Assembly (NCBI GenBank): GCA_024233115.1
Contig: JACKQB010000001.1
Coordinates: forward strand, 372,001 to 436,000
From: Akkermansiaceae bacterium
Lineage (GTDB): Bacteria > Verrucomicrobiota > Verrucomicrobiia > Verrucomicrobiales > Akkermansiaceae
Reading direction: 5' to 3'
DNA: 64,000 bases
Shown here: positions 1 to 7,550 of the stretch, in pieces
Numbering within the stretch: the first letter of the stretch is position 1
Layout of the letters: the number at the start of each line of letters is the position of its first letter
Translations under genes and position numbers: made by a program
Notes under the pieces: generated by a model
Told to the model about the DNA's origin: nothing
Database searches by the model: none
The model's input: only the letters and a program-made list of their open reading frames with translations

Positions 1-464
1 TTGACAATGTCGACGACGTGTTCGGGGGTGATGGCGTGGTTGTAGCGGATGGGGTCGTCAATCTGCTGCCTGAGTTTTTGCGCGCCGAGATGGGACGGGG
101 CGATGCCGGGTTTCAGCACCTTGTCGAGCAAGCTGCGGGCTTTATCGTAGTTGCCTCCCTTGGCTAGGGCACGGCTGCGTTCCGTGGCTGCGGTGGCATA
201 GCGGTCAGCGGCGGCCGAGCGAAGCTCATGGTTCAGTGCGCCGACAGGGAGCAGGTCGAAGGCCTGGGCGTAATCTTTAACGGCGGATTTATAGTCCCCT
301 TTTTGATAGGCAAGATCTCCGGTATTGAGAAGGTCGTATGCCTTGCGGGCGTTGCCAATTCTGCGGTTTAATTCTTTTTGGACGGCGGACTCCTGGGCGG
401 TGACAGGGGGGGCGAGAAGCGGTGCACTCAAGCTGAGTACACATGCCAACCCGGTGCGCGCCAT
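1..464 (-). CDS. Secreted TPR-type protein, N-terminal part (runs off window)
   Basis: The reading frame is open from the ATG at 464 to the window edge, so about 154 N-terminal residues are visible and the rest is missing. A very good Shine-Dalgarno (GGAGG) sits just upstream of this ATG and fixes the start. Residues 1-24 look like a signal peptide ending near VTAQE. The next part has helical TPR-like repeats (NTGDLAYQKGDYKSAVKDY, then KGGNYDKARSLLDKVL) followed by the phrase DDPIRYNHAITPEHV. A TPR-bearing N-terminus of this style is what I remember from verrucomicrobial secretin-like (type II/III secretion or pilus) proteins of the Amuc_1098 type. That assignment is an inference because no secretin domain is visible. 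It is transcribed divergently from nuoB. Confidence 0.7.
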   Translation of the reverse strand, partial: MARTGLACVLSLSAPLLAPPVTAQESAVQKELNRRIGNARKAYDLLNTGDLAYQKGDYKSAVKDYAQAFDLLPVGALNHELRSAAADRYATAATERSRALAKGGNYDKARSLLDKVLKPGIAPSHLGAQKLRQQIDDPIRYNHAITPEHVVDIV

Positions 465-755
465 TTGCCTCCGGTATGCAAAACACAATTTTTCCATGGG
501 ACGTAGTGAGAGGCTTATAAACAGGACTGGGCTCGGGGGTAAGCGTAAAATTCAAAAAAATGACGTGTTGGCATTGTATTATCCTGGGGCGCGATATCGA
601 GGTGGTGTCGACGAAGCCGCCCTGTTTGAGAGTCATACAGTCAAAAATTGCCTGCAAAATGGGCTTGTGATGGGGATTTCTCAAGCTAGGGTTCGCACGC
701 GGACGATGTTCCGCCCTCCCATTCGACTTCCTCCGACCTCCTTCCGCTAATTGCC

Positions 756-1334
756 ATGGTACATTCTACCGATCATTCTGCTGACACCGCCGAATCCGCA
801 CGCTCTGTTCTCGCGCATGCCGCCTACGATTCCAAAATCGAGGGAAACGTGATCTTTACCCGTGTGGATGCCGCCATTAACTGGATGCGGAAGAATTCCC
901 TCTGGCCGATGCCGATGGGGCTGGCCTGCTGCGCGATCGAGCTGATGGCCACCGCGTCATCCCGCTTCGATATATCCCGCTTTGGCGCTGAGGTGATGCG
1001 TTTTTCTCCCCGTCAAAGCGATGTGATGATCGTTGCCGGCACGGTGACCTACAAGATGGCGCTGACCGTCAAACGCGTCTGGGACCAGATGCCTGACCCC
1101 AAATGGTGTATCGCCATGGGTGCCTGTGCTTCGAGCGGTGGCATGTATCGCAGCTACGCCGTGCTCCAGGGCATCGACCAGTTGCTGCCGGTGGACGTCT
1201 ATATCTCCGGTTGCCCACCACGCCCTGAGGCATTGATCGAGGGTTTGATGAAACTGCAGCAAAAAATCGACGGTGAACAATCGACCCGTGACCTCAAAGC
1301 CGATCCCGAGGCAAAATCCTCCTGCCCAGGCTAA
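756..1334 (+). CDS. nuoB: NADH-quinone oxidoreductase subunit B
   Basis: This is the PSST/NuoB subunit of respiratory complex I. It holds iron-sulfur cluster N2, which passes electrons to quinone at the membrane-facing end of the peripheral arm. Cluster ligands are visible as Cys58-Cys59 (GLACCAIEL), Cys124 (GACASSGG) and Cys153 (SGCPPRPE). The spacings of 65 and 29 residues match the family. The length of 192 aa is normal. It is followed 54 bp later by nuoC, but there is no nuoA upstream (the neighbour is divergent) and no nuoD downstream. The nuoBC pair is therefore separated from the usual nuoA-N operon. No strong ribosome-binding site precedes the ATG. Confidence 0.96.
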   Translation: MVHSTDHSADTAESARSVLAHAAYDSKIEGNVIFTRVDAAINWMRKNSLWPMPMGLACCAIELMATASSRFDISRFGAEVMRFSPRQSDVMIVAGTVTYKMALTVKRVWDQMPDPKWCIAMGACASSGGMYRSYAVLQGIDQLLPVDVYISGCPPRPEALIEGLMKLQQKIDGEQSTRDLKADPEAKSSCPG

Positions 1335-1388
1335 CCGAGGCTAACATTTGCTAACACTCGTTTTTCCTCACCCGTTTTCCGCCCAACC

Positions 1389-1946
1389 ATGAACGCGCAA
1401 GAAGCAGCCCGGCAAGTCCTGGAAAAATTCCCATCCTCCACCAGCCTCGAATTCCGGGGTGAGCACAGCGTGACGGTCAAGCTCGACGAGCTGCGTGCCG
1501 TGATGGAGTTCTGCCGGGAGGAGATGAAGCTTAATTTTCTGCTCGATGCCTCCAGTGTCGATAACATGGGCACTGAGCCGAGGTTTGAAATGGTCTATGA
1601 ACTTGCGAAGGTGGACGACTCCGTGCATCTCCGCGTCAAGGCACCCGTCCCTGAAGGGGAGGAAGTGCCCACGGTCAGCGACCTCTGGGCAACGGCCGAT
1701 TGGCATGAGCGTGAGGTCTACGATATGATGGGGATTCGCTTTGCGGGCCACCCTGACCTGCGGCGTATCCTGATGTGGGAGGGCTACCCTTACCACCCGC
1801 TGCGCAAGGAGTTTCCGCTGGCCGGAAAACCAAGCGAGATGCCCGATGTGGCAAGCTCAGGTGTGGCACCACTGGCCGATGGTCCGTTTGTGACCAGTGC
1901 CGGTGCAGGCTCGCGCGTCAAGGCCGAGCCAAGGTCCAGAGCCTGA
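1389..1946 (+). CDS. nuoC: NADH-quinone oxidoreductase subunit C
   Basis: This is the 30-kDa (NuoC) subunit of complex I, a structural component of the peripheral arm. The family signature is clear as HEREVYDMMGIRFAGHPDLR (about residues 112-131), followed by RILMWEGYPYHPLRKEFPL. The roughly 35 residues after that core (rich in Ala, Ser, Gly and Pro) are a low-complexity extension. NuoC is a single-domain protein here and is not fused to NuoD. The intergenic stretch before it contains three closely spaced GCTAAC words. The next gene downstream is a rhomboid protease rather than nuoD, so transcription of a complex I operon does not continue. Confidence 0.95.
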   Translation: MNAQEAARQVLEKFPSSTSLEFRGEHSVTVKLDELRAVMEFCREEMKLNFLLDASSVDNMGTEPRFEMVYELAKVDDSVHLRVKAPVPEGEEVPTVSDLWATADWHEREVYDMMGIRFAGHPDLRRILMWEGYPYHPLRKEFPLAGKPSEMPDVASSGVAPLADGPFVTSAGAGSRVKAEPRSRA

Positions 1947-1959
1947 GATTCCCCTGGAG

Positions 1960-1984
1960 TGCGGACGGCTTGCCTCCGCTTTGG
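1960..1984 (+). repeat. Dispersed intergenic repeat, short copy
   Basis: A 24-bp segment beginning TGCGGACGGCTTGCC lies 14 bp after the nuoC stop codon. It recurs with one difference at 59941-59964, again just after a stop codon. The second copy is part of a complete inverted repeat, so this one may be a truncated member of a REP-like family. Confidence 0.6.
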
Positions 1985-2119
1985 GGAGGGCCGAGGCTTG
2001 CCGTGATGGGAAATGATCTGTAAAATTGAGCAGATTGTCGGTTTGTCTGTCTGAGGATGGTAGCCAATTTCCGTGTGACGGTTGACGGGGATGCTAACCT
2101 AACCCGTAATACCCAGCTA

Positions 2120-2911
2120 ATGCCCTCGCAAAACCGTCAACCCTCCTCTTTCCCTGCACTGTTCCCGCGCATGCAGGTGCATCTTCCGGGTATGGATGTG
2201 ATGACGGGCTTGGCACTGGTGCTGGTATTGATTCATCTGTTTTTGGAGCGGGCGGGCGGGCCGTCGGAGGCACCTTGGTACTATCTTAATTTCGGTCTGT
2301 CGTGGGACGGGTTTTCCCATGGCAAGATCTGGCAGTTAGCCAGTTATGGTTTCTTGCATGGCGATTGGTTTCACCTGCTGGTCAACATCCTGATGCTGTG
2401 GCTTATAGGGGGGCGTGTGATACATATCCTGGGTCACCGGTGGTGTTTTAAAATCATCGTCATTGGCATGCTCGCCGGCGGGGTGGTTCATTTGCTGACC
2501 GGGTTGTTGATGCTGCGGACGGGATACCACGAAAGCCAGTTGATCGGCATCTCGGGCGCCTGTTTGGCGTTGCTGCTGACGCTGACCACGCTGTCGCCTG
2601 ATTCCCGGATGTGGCCTGTACCGATCAGCGGCAAGACCCTTGGCCTCGGTATCATGCTGGCCGAGTTGCTGCTTTGGCTGATGCAGCCAGGCCTTGGGCT
2701 GCCATTTTTCTCAAGCATGGGCGAAATGATCATTGCATGGAGTGGCGGTGATGACTCTATTTTCCGGATCAGTCACGGCTGCCACCTTGGCGGGGCTTTG
2801 GCCGGCTGGTTACTTGCCCGCCGGTTGTTGGCTCCGACGCCAAGTCTGGAAAGCCTCCGGCAAATGCGCGACAAGCGGGAAAAAGACCGCAAGCTGGAAG
2901 ACCACGGTTGA
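2120..2911 (+). CDS. Rhomboid family intramembrane serine protease
   Basis: This is a polytopic membrane protein with the rhomboid core. An HxxxN motif lies in TM2 (HLLVN, His85-Asn89), the catalytic serine is in GISG (Ser145) and the catalytic histidine is in the last core helix (CHLGGALAGW, His222). Numbering is from the ATG at 2120. Rhomboids cleave transmembrane segments of other membrane proteins, but no substrate is suggested by the context. An upstream in-frame ATG at 2057 would add 21 polar residues, and neither start has a good ribosome-binding site, so the N-terminus is uncertain. The C-terminal tail (RQMRDKREKDRK) is charged and cytoplasmic. Confidence 0.88.
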   Translation: MPSQNRQPSSFPALFPRMQVHLPGMDVMTGLALVLVLIHLFLERAGGPSEAPWYYLNFGLSWDGFSHGKIWQLASYGFLHGDWFHLLVNILMLWLIGGRVIHILGHRWCFKIIVIGMLAGGVVHLLTGLLMLRTGYHESQLIGISGACLALLLTLTTLSPDSRMWPVPISGKTLGLGIMLAELLLWLMQPGLGLPFFSSMGEMIIAWSGGDDSIFRISHGCHLGGALAGWLLARRLLAPTPSLESLRQMRDKREKDRKLEDHG

Positions 2912-3001
2912 GGCTTGCCAATGGGCGCCCGGCACCGCTACATTCGCGTGGCGCTGCACGTGGCGCCAATGATAACAACCCAAACCAACCATCTTATCAC
3001 T

Positions 3002-3493
3002 ATGAGTATTCAAGTCGGAGACAAAGCCCCTAATTTCAACCTCGTCACCCTCACCGCCGAGGGCCCGCAGACCGTTCAGCTGAGCGATCTCGTCGGTGCA
3101 TCCAACATCGTCCTCCTTTTTGTGCCCATGGCATTCACCGGAGTATGCACCGAGGAGTTCTGTGCCATCACCAAAGGCCTCTCTGTTTACGACCAACTTG
3201 ATGCCAAAGTCATCGGTATTTCCGGTGACAACCCGTTTGCCCAGGCTGCATGGGCGGAAAAAGAGGGTATCGGCATCACCCTTCTGAGCGACTACGAGCA
3301 TACCGCTACGCAAGCCTATGGCGTGGCATACGAGTCCTTCCTTCCTGAGAAAAACCTGATCATGGGTGGTGTGCCCAAGCGTTCCGCCTTTGTTGTCGAT
3401 AAAGCCGGCGTCGTCCAATATGCCGAGGTCAACGACAACCCGGGTGACCTCCCTGACTTCGACGCCATCCAAGCGTGTCTGAAGGCACTCTAA
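3002..3493 (+). CDS. Peroxiredoxin (AhpC/TSA or AhpE-like)
   Basis: This is a 163-aa thioredoxin-fold peroxidase that reduces hydrogen peroxide or organic peroxides in the cytoplasm. The active site Pro42-xxx-Thr46-xx-Cys49 (PMAFTGVC) is intact, with Cys49 as the peroxidatic cysteine. Cys54 lies five residues further on, and Cys160 (QACLKAL) near the C-terminus is a possible resolving residue. The start at 3002 (MSIQVGDKAP) is preferred because the family begins with this I-x-V-G-D-K-A-P phrase. A longer frame to 2915 would add 29 residues unlike the family. It lies 13 bp before the menH-like gene and may share a transcript with it. Confidence 0.92.
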   Translation: MSIQVGDKAPNFNLVTLTAEGPQTVQLSDLVGASNIVLLFVPMAFTGVCTEEFCAITKGLSVYDQLDAKVIGISGDNPFAQAAWAEKEGIGITLLSDYEHTATQAYGVAYESFLPEKNLIMGGVPKRSAFVVDKAGVVQYAEVNDNPGDLPDFDAIQACLKAL

Positions 3494-3506
3494 CGAATTT
3501 GATCCG

Positions 3507-4223
3507 ATGATCTGGGCTCTGCACGGAGCCGTCGGAATGGCGGCGGACTGGCGCGCGTTTGGTGCCAGTCTGTCCGCCGAAATCGGTGGCCTGCGCCGAC
3601 TCGACCTCTGGCGCTTTCTGGATTGCTGCCCGATGCCGTTGGAAAAATTCGGCGACACCCTGGCGGGGGAAATCAAACGAGTCGACCCGGAGCCGATACT
3701 TGTCGGTTACTCCATGGGGGGCAGGCTCGCGCTGCACGCATTGTTAGCCCAGCCGGAGCTCTGGAAAGCGGCGGTCATTATCTCGGCTCACCCCGGTTTG
3801 GCGGATGAATCCGAACGGATGGACCGGCAAAAAAAAGACGCCGAGTGGTCAGCGCTTGCACTGAAGGCTGACTGGTCCGATTTCCTGGATCGATGGAATG
3901 CGCAGGGGGTGTTAGGGGGGGCTGGTGAGTTGCCCGACCGCACAAGGCTCAAAAGCCGCCGGGCATCTGTCGCCCGGTCGTTCATCGACTGGTCACTCGG
4001 CGCGCAGGCCGACCTCCTGCCTCGGTTCGATAAAATCACCTGCCCGGTTTTGTGGATGACCGGGGAGCGGGACAGCAAGTTTACCGGGATCGCAGAGGCC
4101 GCCGTCCCTCATTTGCCACAGGGCAAACACGTGGTAGTCCCCGACTGCGGGCACCGGGTTCCATGGGAAAATGCCCCCGGTTTCACACGCCACTGCGTGG
4201 AATTTATGGGTGATAGATCATGA
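3507..4223 (+). CDS. Alpha/beta hydrolase, MenH-like (SHCHC synthase candidate)
   Basis: This is a 238-aa alpha/beta hydrolase. The nucleophile elbow is GYSMGG (Ser69), a histidine lies in DCGHRVPW (His216), and the acid is probably the Asp of GERDSKF. The phrase ISAHPGL (residues 92-98), together with LVGYSMGGRLAL, is typical of MenH. MenH eliminates pyruvate from SEPHCHC to form 2-succinyl-6-hydroxy-2,4-cyclohexadiene carboxylate in menaquinone biosynthesis. menB, a later enzyme of the same pathway, lies 1.3 kb downstream, which supports this role. A generic esterase cannot be excluded from sequence alone. The last 20 bp overlap the 3' end of the convergent alcohol dehydrogenase gene. Confidence 0.75.
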   Translation: MIWALHGAVGMAADWRAFGASLSAEIGGLRRLDLWRFLDCCPMPLEKFGDTLAGEIKRVDPEPILVGYSMGGRLALHALLAQPELWKAAVIISAHPGLADESERMDRQKKDAEWSALALKADWSDFLDRWNAQGVLGGAGELPDRTRLKSRRASVARSFIDWSLGAQADLLPRFDKITCPVLWMTGERDSKFTGIAEAAVPHLPQGKHVVVPDCGHRVPWENAPGFTRHCVEFMGDRS

Positions 4224-5403
4224 TCTTTTCACCTTCCTGCCGCAGGTTGGTATCGAAGCCCTCCTGGATGCGGTCGAGTGGGAAGCGGTGGGTGATCAGG
4301 CTGCTAACAGGTATACCGATCCGCTCCGCCCGCTGCAGAAAATGATAGGCGTTCGGGTAGTCGGTGCTGTTATAGACCCATGAGCCGATCAGGGAGATTT
4401 CCTTATGGCAGATATCCTGATGCGGATTGATCCTGGCTTCCCCGCCCTCGACGAAGTGGCCGATTTCGATCACCGAGCCACCGCGGCGCACCATTTTGAA
4501 GATGTTGGAAAATGCCTGGGCCACCCCGGTGACCTGGAAGCCAAACTGGGCACCCACCCCCTTGGTGAGCTTTTGCACCTCCTTGACCAGTCCGTTGAGA
4601 TCCGGGTAATGGGTGAAATTGAGCGTGTGGTCGGCGCCAAAGGTCCTGGCCATGGCCAGCCGTTCGTCGTTTCCATCCACGGCAATGATGTTGTTCACCC
4701 CGTAGGTGCGCAGCACCGCGATCATCAGCAGTCCGATAGGCCCGCAGCCTTGCACTAACACCCGGCTCCTGAAGTTGAGCCGGCTACTGCTCTCCTTGGC
4801 GCGGTCAAGGGCATGGCAGGCGACGGCGGCTGGCTCGATCAAGGTGCGTAGTTCCAGACTCATGTCCTTGACCACAAAAAACGACGAGCCCGGACGGATG
4901 ATCAGGTATTCGCCGAAGTAACCATTGAAGTGGTTGTCGGGTGTGTCCGGGAGTAGTCCGTAGATTTGCAAATCATCACACAGGTTCGCACGCAGCGGAT
5001 TGTACTTGGCGATCATGCACTCCTGGCTGGTTTCCATGATGCTGGTCACGATTTTATCGCCAACCGCCACCGGTTTGCCGACGGAGTCCATGACGATGTT
5101 TTTACCGACCTGGAGCACCTCGCCTGTTCCTTCATGGCCGAGGACCACGGGGGTCAGTTCAAAGGGGTCATTCTGGTAGCAGTGAATGTCCGTGCCACAG
5201 ATGCCGCAGGCTTCCACCTTGACCAGGATCTCGTCATCGGTGATGGCGCGCAGTGGGAACTCCTTGATGCGCAGCGTTTTTTTAGCTTCAAGCACAGCGG
5301 CCCGACCCGTGGTAGGTACGGTGCTTGGCCTGGATACCGTCCGGTTTTTGAAGGCGTCGTTTACTACTGAGCGAATGAGTGCAGGGTCGATTGGGTCAGC
5401 CAT
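4204..5403 (-). CDS. Zinc-dependent alcohol dehydrogenase (MDR family)
   Basis: This is a 399-aa medium-chain dehydrogenase/reductase. The catalytic zinc site is visible as Cys66 in ACGICGTD plus His90-Glu91 in LGHEGTG. The Rossmann fold is marked by GCGPIGL, followed by AVDGNDERL for NAD binding. The structural zinc lobe is unusual: where most relatives have four closely spaced cysteines there is only TSQECMIAKYNPLRANLCDD, so that zinc is probably absent. The first 30 residues extend beyond the usual N-terminus. The substrate is unknown (sorbitol and threonine dehydrogenases are relatives). It is transcribed opposite to the flanking menH-like and menB genes, so it is not clearly part of menaquinone synthesis. 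Confidence 0.85.
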   Translation of the reverse strand: MADPIDPALIRSVVNDAFKNRTVSRPSTVPTTGRAAVLEAKKTLRIKEFPLRAITDDEILVKVEACGICGTDIHCYQNDPFELTPVVLGHEGTGEVLQVGKNIVMDSVGKPVAVGDKIVTSIMETSQECMIAKYNPLRANLCDDLQIYGLLPDTPDNHFNGYFGEYLIIRPGSSFFVVKDMSLELRTLIEPAAVACHALDRAKESSSRLNFRSRVLVQGCGPIGLLMIAVLRTYGVNNIIAVDGNDERLAMARTFGADHTLNFTHYPDLNGLVKEVQKLTKGVGAQFGFQVTGVAQAFSNIFKMVRRGGSVIEIGHFVEGGEARINPHQDICHKEISLIGSWVYNSTDYPNAYHFLQRAERIGIPVSSLITHRFPLDRIQEGFDTNLRQEGEKIMIYHP

Positions 5404-5481
5404 TTGACACGGCTTCTACCCTGAAGCCGCCGCTATTTCAATAGCAGAGAAGCAGGATGACACCCAAAATCGGGATGGTTT

Positions 5482-6380
5482 TTGGTATTTGGAGTTGGAA
5501 ACTTAAAACTGACAACATAAAACAATCCCATGTGGACATCAGCACACCAATTTGAAGACATTCTCTACGAGAAAAGCGAAGACGGGCAAATCGCCAAAAT
5601 CACCATCAACCGGCCGGAAGTCCGGAATGCGTTCCGACCCGAAACCACCAAGGAACTACTCGTCTCCCTTGAACTCGCCCACGAAGACCCGGAGGTCGGT
5701 GTGATCATTCTCACCGGGGCAGGGGACAAGGCGTTTTGTTCGGGGGGCGACCAGAAAGTGCGCGGCCACGCCGGCTACATCGGTGGCGACGGGGTGCCCC
5801 GCCTCAACATCCTCGATGTGCAACGCAAGATCCGCAATTTGCCCAAACCCGTCGTCGCCATGGTCGCCGGTTACGCCATCGGCGGCGGACACGTCCTGCA
5901 TGTGGTCTGCGACCTCACCATCGCCGCCGACAATGCCATTTTCGGCCAGACCGGCCCCAAGGTGGGATCATTCGACGGCGGTCTCGGCTCCAGCTATCTC
6001 TCCCGTATCGTCGGTCAGAAAAAAGCGCGTGAGATCTGGTACCTCTGCCGCCAGTACGATGCCCAGCAAGCACTCGACATGGGACTGGTCAATACCGTGG
6101 TGCCACTCGCCGATTTGGAAAAGGAAACCGTCCAGTGGTGTCGGGAAATGTTGGACCACTCACCCATCGCCCTGCGCTGCCTCAAGGCGGCGTTGAATGC
6201 CGACTGCGATGGTCAGATGGGTTTGTTAGACCTCGCCGGAAACGCCACCATGCTCTACTACATGAGCGAGGAGGGCAAGGAGGGGAAAAACGCCTTCGTC
6301 GAGAAACGCAAACCCGATTTCTCCAAGTTCCCGCGCGTGCCGTAGAGGTCGAACTCCAAGTTTTAAACTCCAAATACCAA
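5482..6380. repeat. Inverted 15-bp repeats flanking menB
   Basis: TTGGTATTTGGAGTT at 5482-5496 is matched exactly by its reverse complement at 6366-6380. The copies sit just outside the menB gene on each side. Neighbouring bases (AAACTTAAAACT against the complement of AAGTTTTAAACT) are also similar. They may be dispersed repeat fragments or relics of an insertion boundary. Confidence 0.55.
5530..6345 (+). CDS. menB: 1,4-dihydroxy-2-naphthoyl-CoA synthase
   Basis: MenB closes the naphthoquinone ring from o-succinylbenzoyl-CoA in menaquinone biosynthesis. The 271-aa protein belongs to the crotonase superfamily and matches MenB over its whole length. Visible motifs are SGGDQKVRG (residues 71-79), GYAIGGGHVLHVVCDL (114-129), QTGPKVGSFDGG (140-151) and the C-terminal KRKPDFSKF. 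The QTGPKVGSFD loop is characteristic of MenB and separates it from ordinary enoyl-CoA hydratases. The gene stands alone on the plus strand between two minus-strand genes and is bracketed by inverted copies of a 15-bp repeat. Menaquinone would be the electron acceptor for the complex I encoded in part by nuoBC nearby. Confidence 0.96.
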   Translation: MWTSAHQFEDILYEKSEDGQIAKITINRPEVRNAFRPETTKELLVSLELAHEDPEVGVIILTGAGDKAFCSGGDQKVRGHAGYIGGDGVPRLNILDVQRKIRNLPKPVVAMVAGYAIGGGHVLHVVCDLTIAADNAIFGQTGPKVGSFDGGLGSSYLSRIVGQKKAREIWYLCRQYDAQQALDMGLVNTVVPLADLEKETVQWCREMLDHSPIALRCLKAALNADCDGQMGLLDLAGNATMLYYMSEEGKEGKNAFVEKRKPDFSKFPRVP

Positions 6381-6387
6381 GGTAAGA

Positions 6388-6414
6388 AGTAGCGACCGTG
6401 GCGGTCGTGCTACT
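6388..6414. terminator. Hairpin between convergent menB and DUF1097 genes
   Basis: AGTAGC-GACCG at 6388-6398 pairs with CGGTC...GCTACT at 6402-6414, giving a short-loop hairpin. It overlaps the stop codon of the minus-strand DUF1097 gene. Its position between converging genes suggests bidirectional termination, but no T-run follows. It could instead be another dispersed hairpin repeat. Confidence 0.4.
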
Positions 6415-6919
6415 CAGCAGGCTCGATCATGCTGCCGTATTTATTGCGCAGGGTGACGGTGACGACACCAAAGACCTGACCGACCACACAGGAGATGAGG
6501 ATCACGGGAACCGACTTGCCGTAGTCGCCCCCCAGAAGATGGTTAGCTGCGAAAAAACATGCGGCACCCACAAACCACGCGGGGATGAAGTCGAGTGCGG
6601 GGACTTTTTCAAAGAGAATCACAAAGAAGGCGATCAGGCCCACCGAGACAGGGAAGCCAATATTGGCTGATCCGGAGCACTCGGTGAGCATCAGGCCAAG
6701 TTCGATGATGGCGATGGAGGCTGCAACGCCGAAGACCCAGCAACCGATCACCTTGGCGCCACCCTTCGGAGTGCATCCGGCCACAAAGTAACAGGCCCAA
6801 GCGGCAAAGCCTGCCCAGGCATAAAACCAGTCACCGGTCATCAGGTCCAACCACTGCATCAGGCCTGCGAGAATCGCGATAATCAAAGCGTGCGGCGTAA
6901 ATTTAAGGAATTCTTTCAT
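6410..6919 (-). CDS. DUF1097 family membrane protein
   Basis: This 169-aa protein has about five or six hydrophobic segments (for example HALIIAILAGLMQWL and IGCWVFGVAASIAIIELGL) and resembles the DUF1097 (YcdZ-like) family of inner membrane proteins, whose function is unknown. The start at 6919 is chosen because AGGAAA lies about seven bases upstream and the protein then begins MKEFLKFTP. An in-frame ATG at 6943 would add eight residues. The C-terminal TLRNKYGSMIEPAE is probably cytoplasmic. No neighbour suggests a role. Confidence 0.75.
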   Translation of the reverse strand: MKEFLKFTPHALIIAILAGLMQWLDLMTGDWFYAWAGFAAWACYFVAGCTPKGGAKVIGCWVFGVAASIAIIELGLMLTECSGSANIGFPVSVGLIAFFVILFEKVPALDFIPAWFVGAACFFAANHLLGGDYGKSVPVILISCVVGQVFGVVTVTLRNKYGSMIEPAE

Positions 6920-7012
6920 CGTGGGTTTCCTATGTAGAAACAAGTTCTATATGACAACCCAAATCAGCAAAAACCCAAAAGCCGCCCCGAGGTGAGCAAG
7001 ATATGCGCAGTG

Positions 7013-7071
7013 GGGAGGGCGGACACTCCTGTCCACCGGCTTTCAAGGGCGACAGGAGTGTCGCCCCTCCC
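7013..7071. repeat. Near-perfect 21-bp inverted repeat
   Basis: The arm at 7013-7033 (GGGAGGGCGGACACTCCTGTC without its last base fits the limit here: core GGACACTCCTGTC) pairs with 7051-7071 (core GACAGGAGTGTC), leaving a 17-nt loop. It directly abuts the end of the reading frame remnant at 7071. It resembles a dispersed intergenic hairpin element more than a T-tailed terminator. Confidence 0.6.
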
Positions 7072-7438
7072 TATTCCACAGCCTTGAACCGATCCCGGTA
7101 AAAGCTGCCGTCGGGGGTGATGATATCGGCGTGGAGGATCAGGAGCAAGGTGTGGGTATTGCTGTTGGGGTGGCCGGGTTCGATGATGGCTGGTTCCCCG
7201 CGCCGCCAAACGGATCATCGTCTACGTCTGTTTCGGACCGGTCAAGTTGTCTGAGGAAATGGTGGGGAACGGTGATGAATCCGTAGACATATGGGGAGCC
7301 GCCGGTAACAACACCATCCTCCCGATGATGGTCATCCCAGGCATATTCCGGTTTCTCCCCGTTGGTATTTTCCTCTGCAAATGCGGTCAGGAACACCCCG
7401 ACAACAGCAAGTGATCCTACATACAACCAAGTCTTCAT
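7071..7438 (-). pseudogene. Small secreted protein, apparently frameshifted
   Basis: From the ATG at 7438 a signal peptide (MKTWLYVGSLAVVGVFLTAF) and about 60 further residues are read up to DVDDDPFGG. In this frame the protein then continues into a proline/threonine tail and stops at 7139 after 99 aa. One extra base near the GCGCGGGG run at about 7196-7203 would instead continue as GEPAIIEPGHPNSNTHTLLL, then ILHADIITPDGSFYRD, and stop at 7071. That alternative tail looks much more like ordinary protein. I therefore read this as one secreted protein of about 120 aa broken by a single-base frameshift, either a real mutation or a base-calling error in a GC run. Function unknown. Confidence 0.5.
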
Positions 7439-7550
7439 CTTAGCGGCACTCTATCAGCCCATCCGAATTCTGTAAATGATGTTCATTCTGTCAAAATACC
7501 CGACTGAAAAGCTTGCAAATCCGCGCCAGTAGTGGCTTTTTTGCGCCGCA

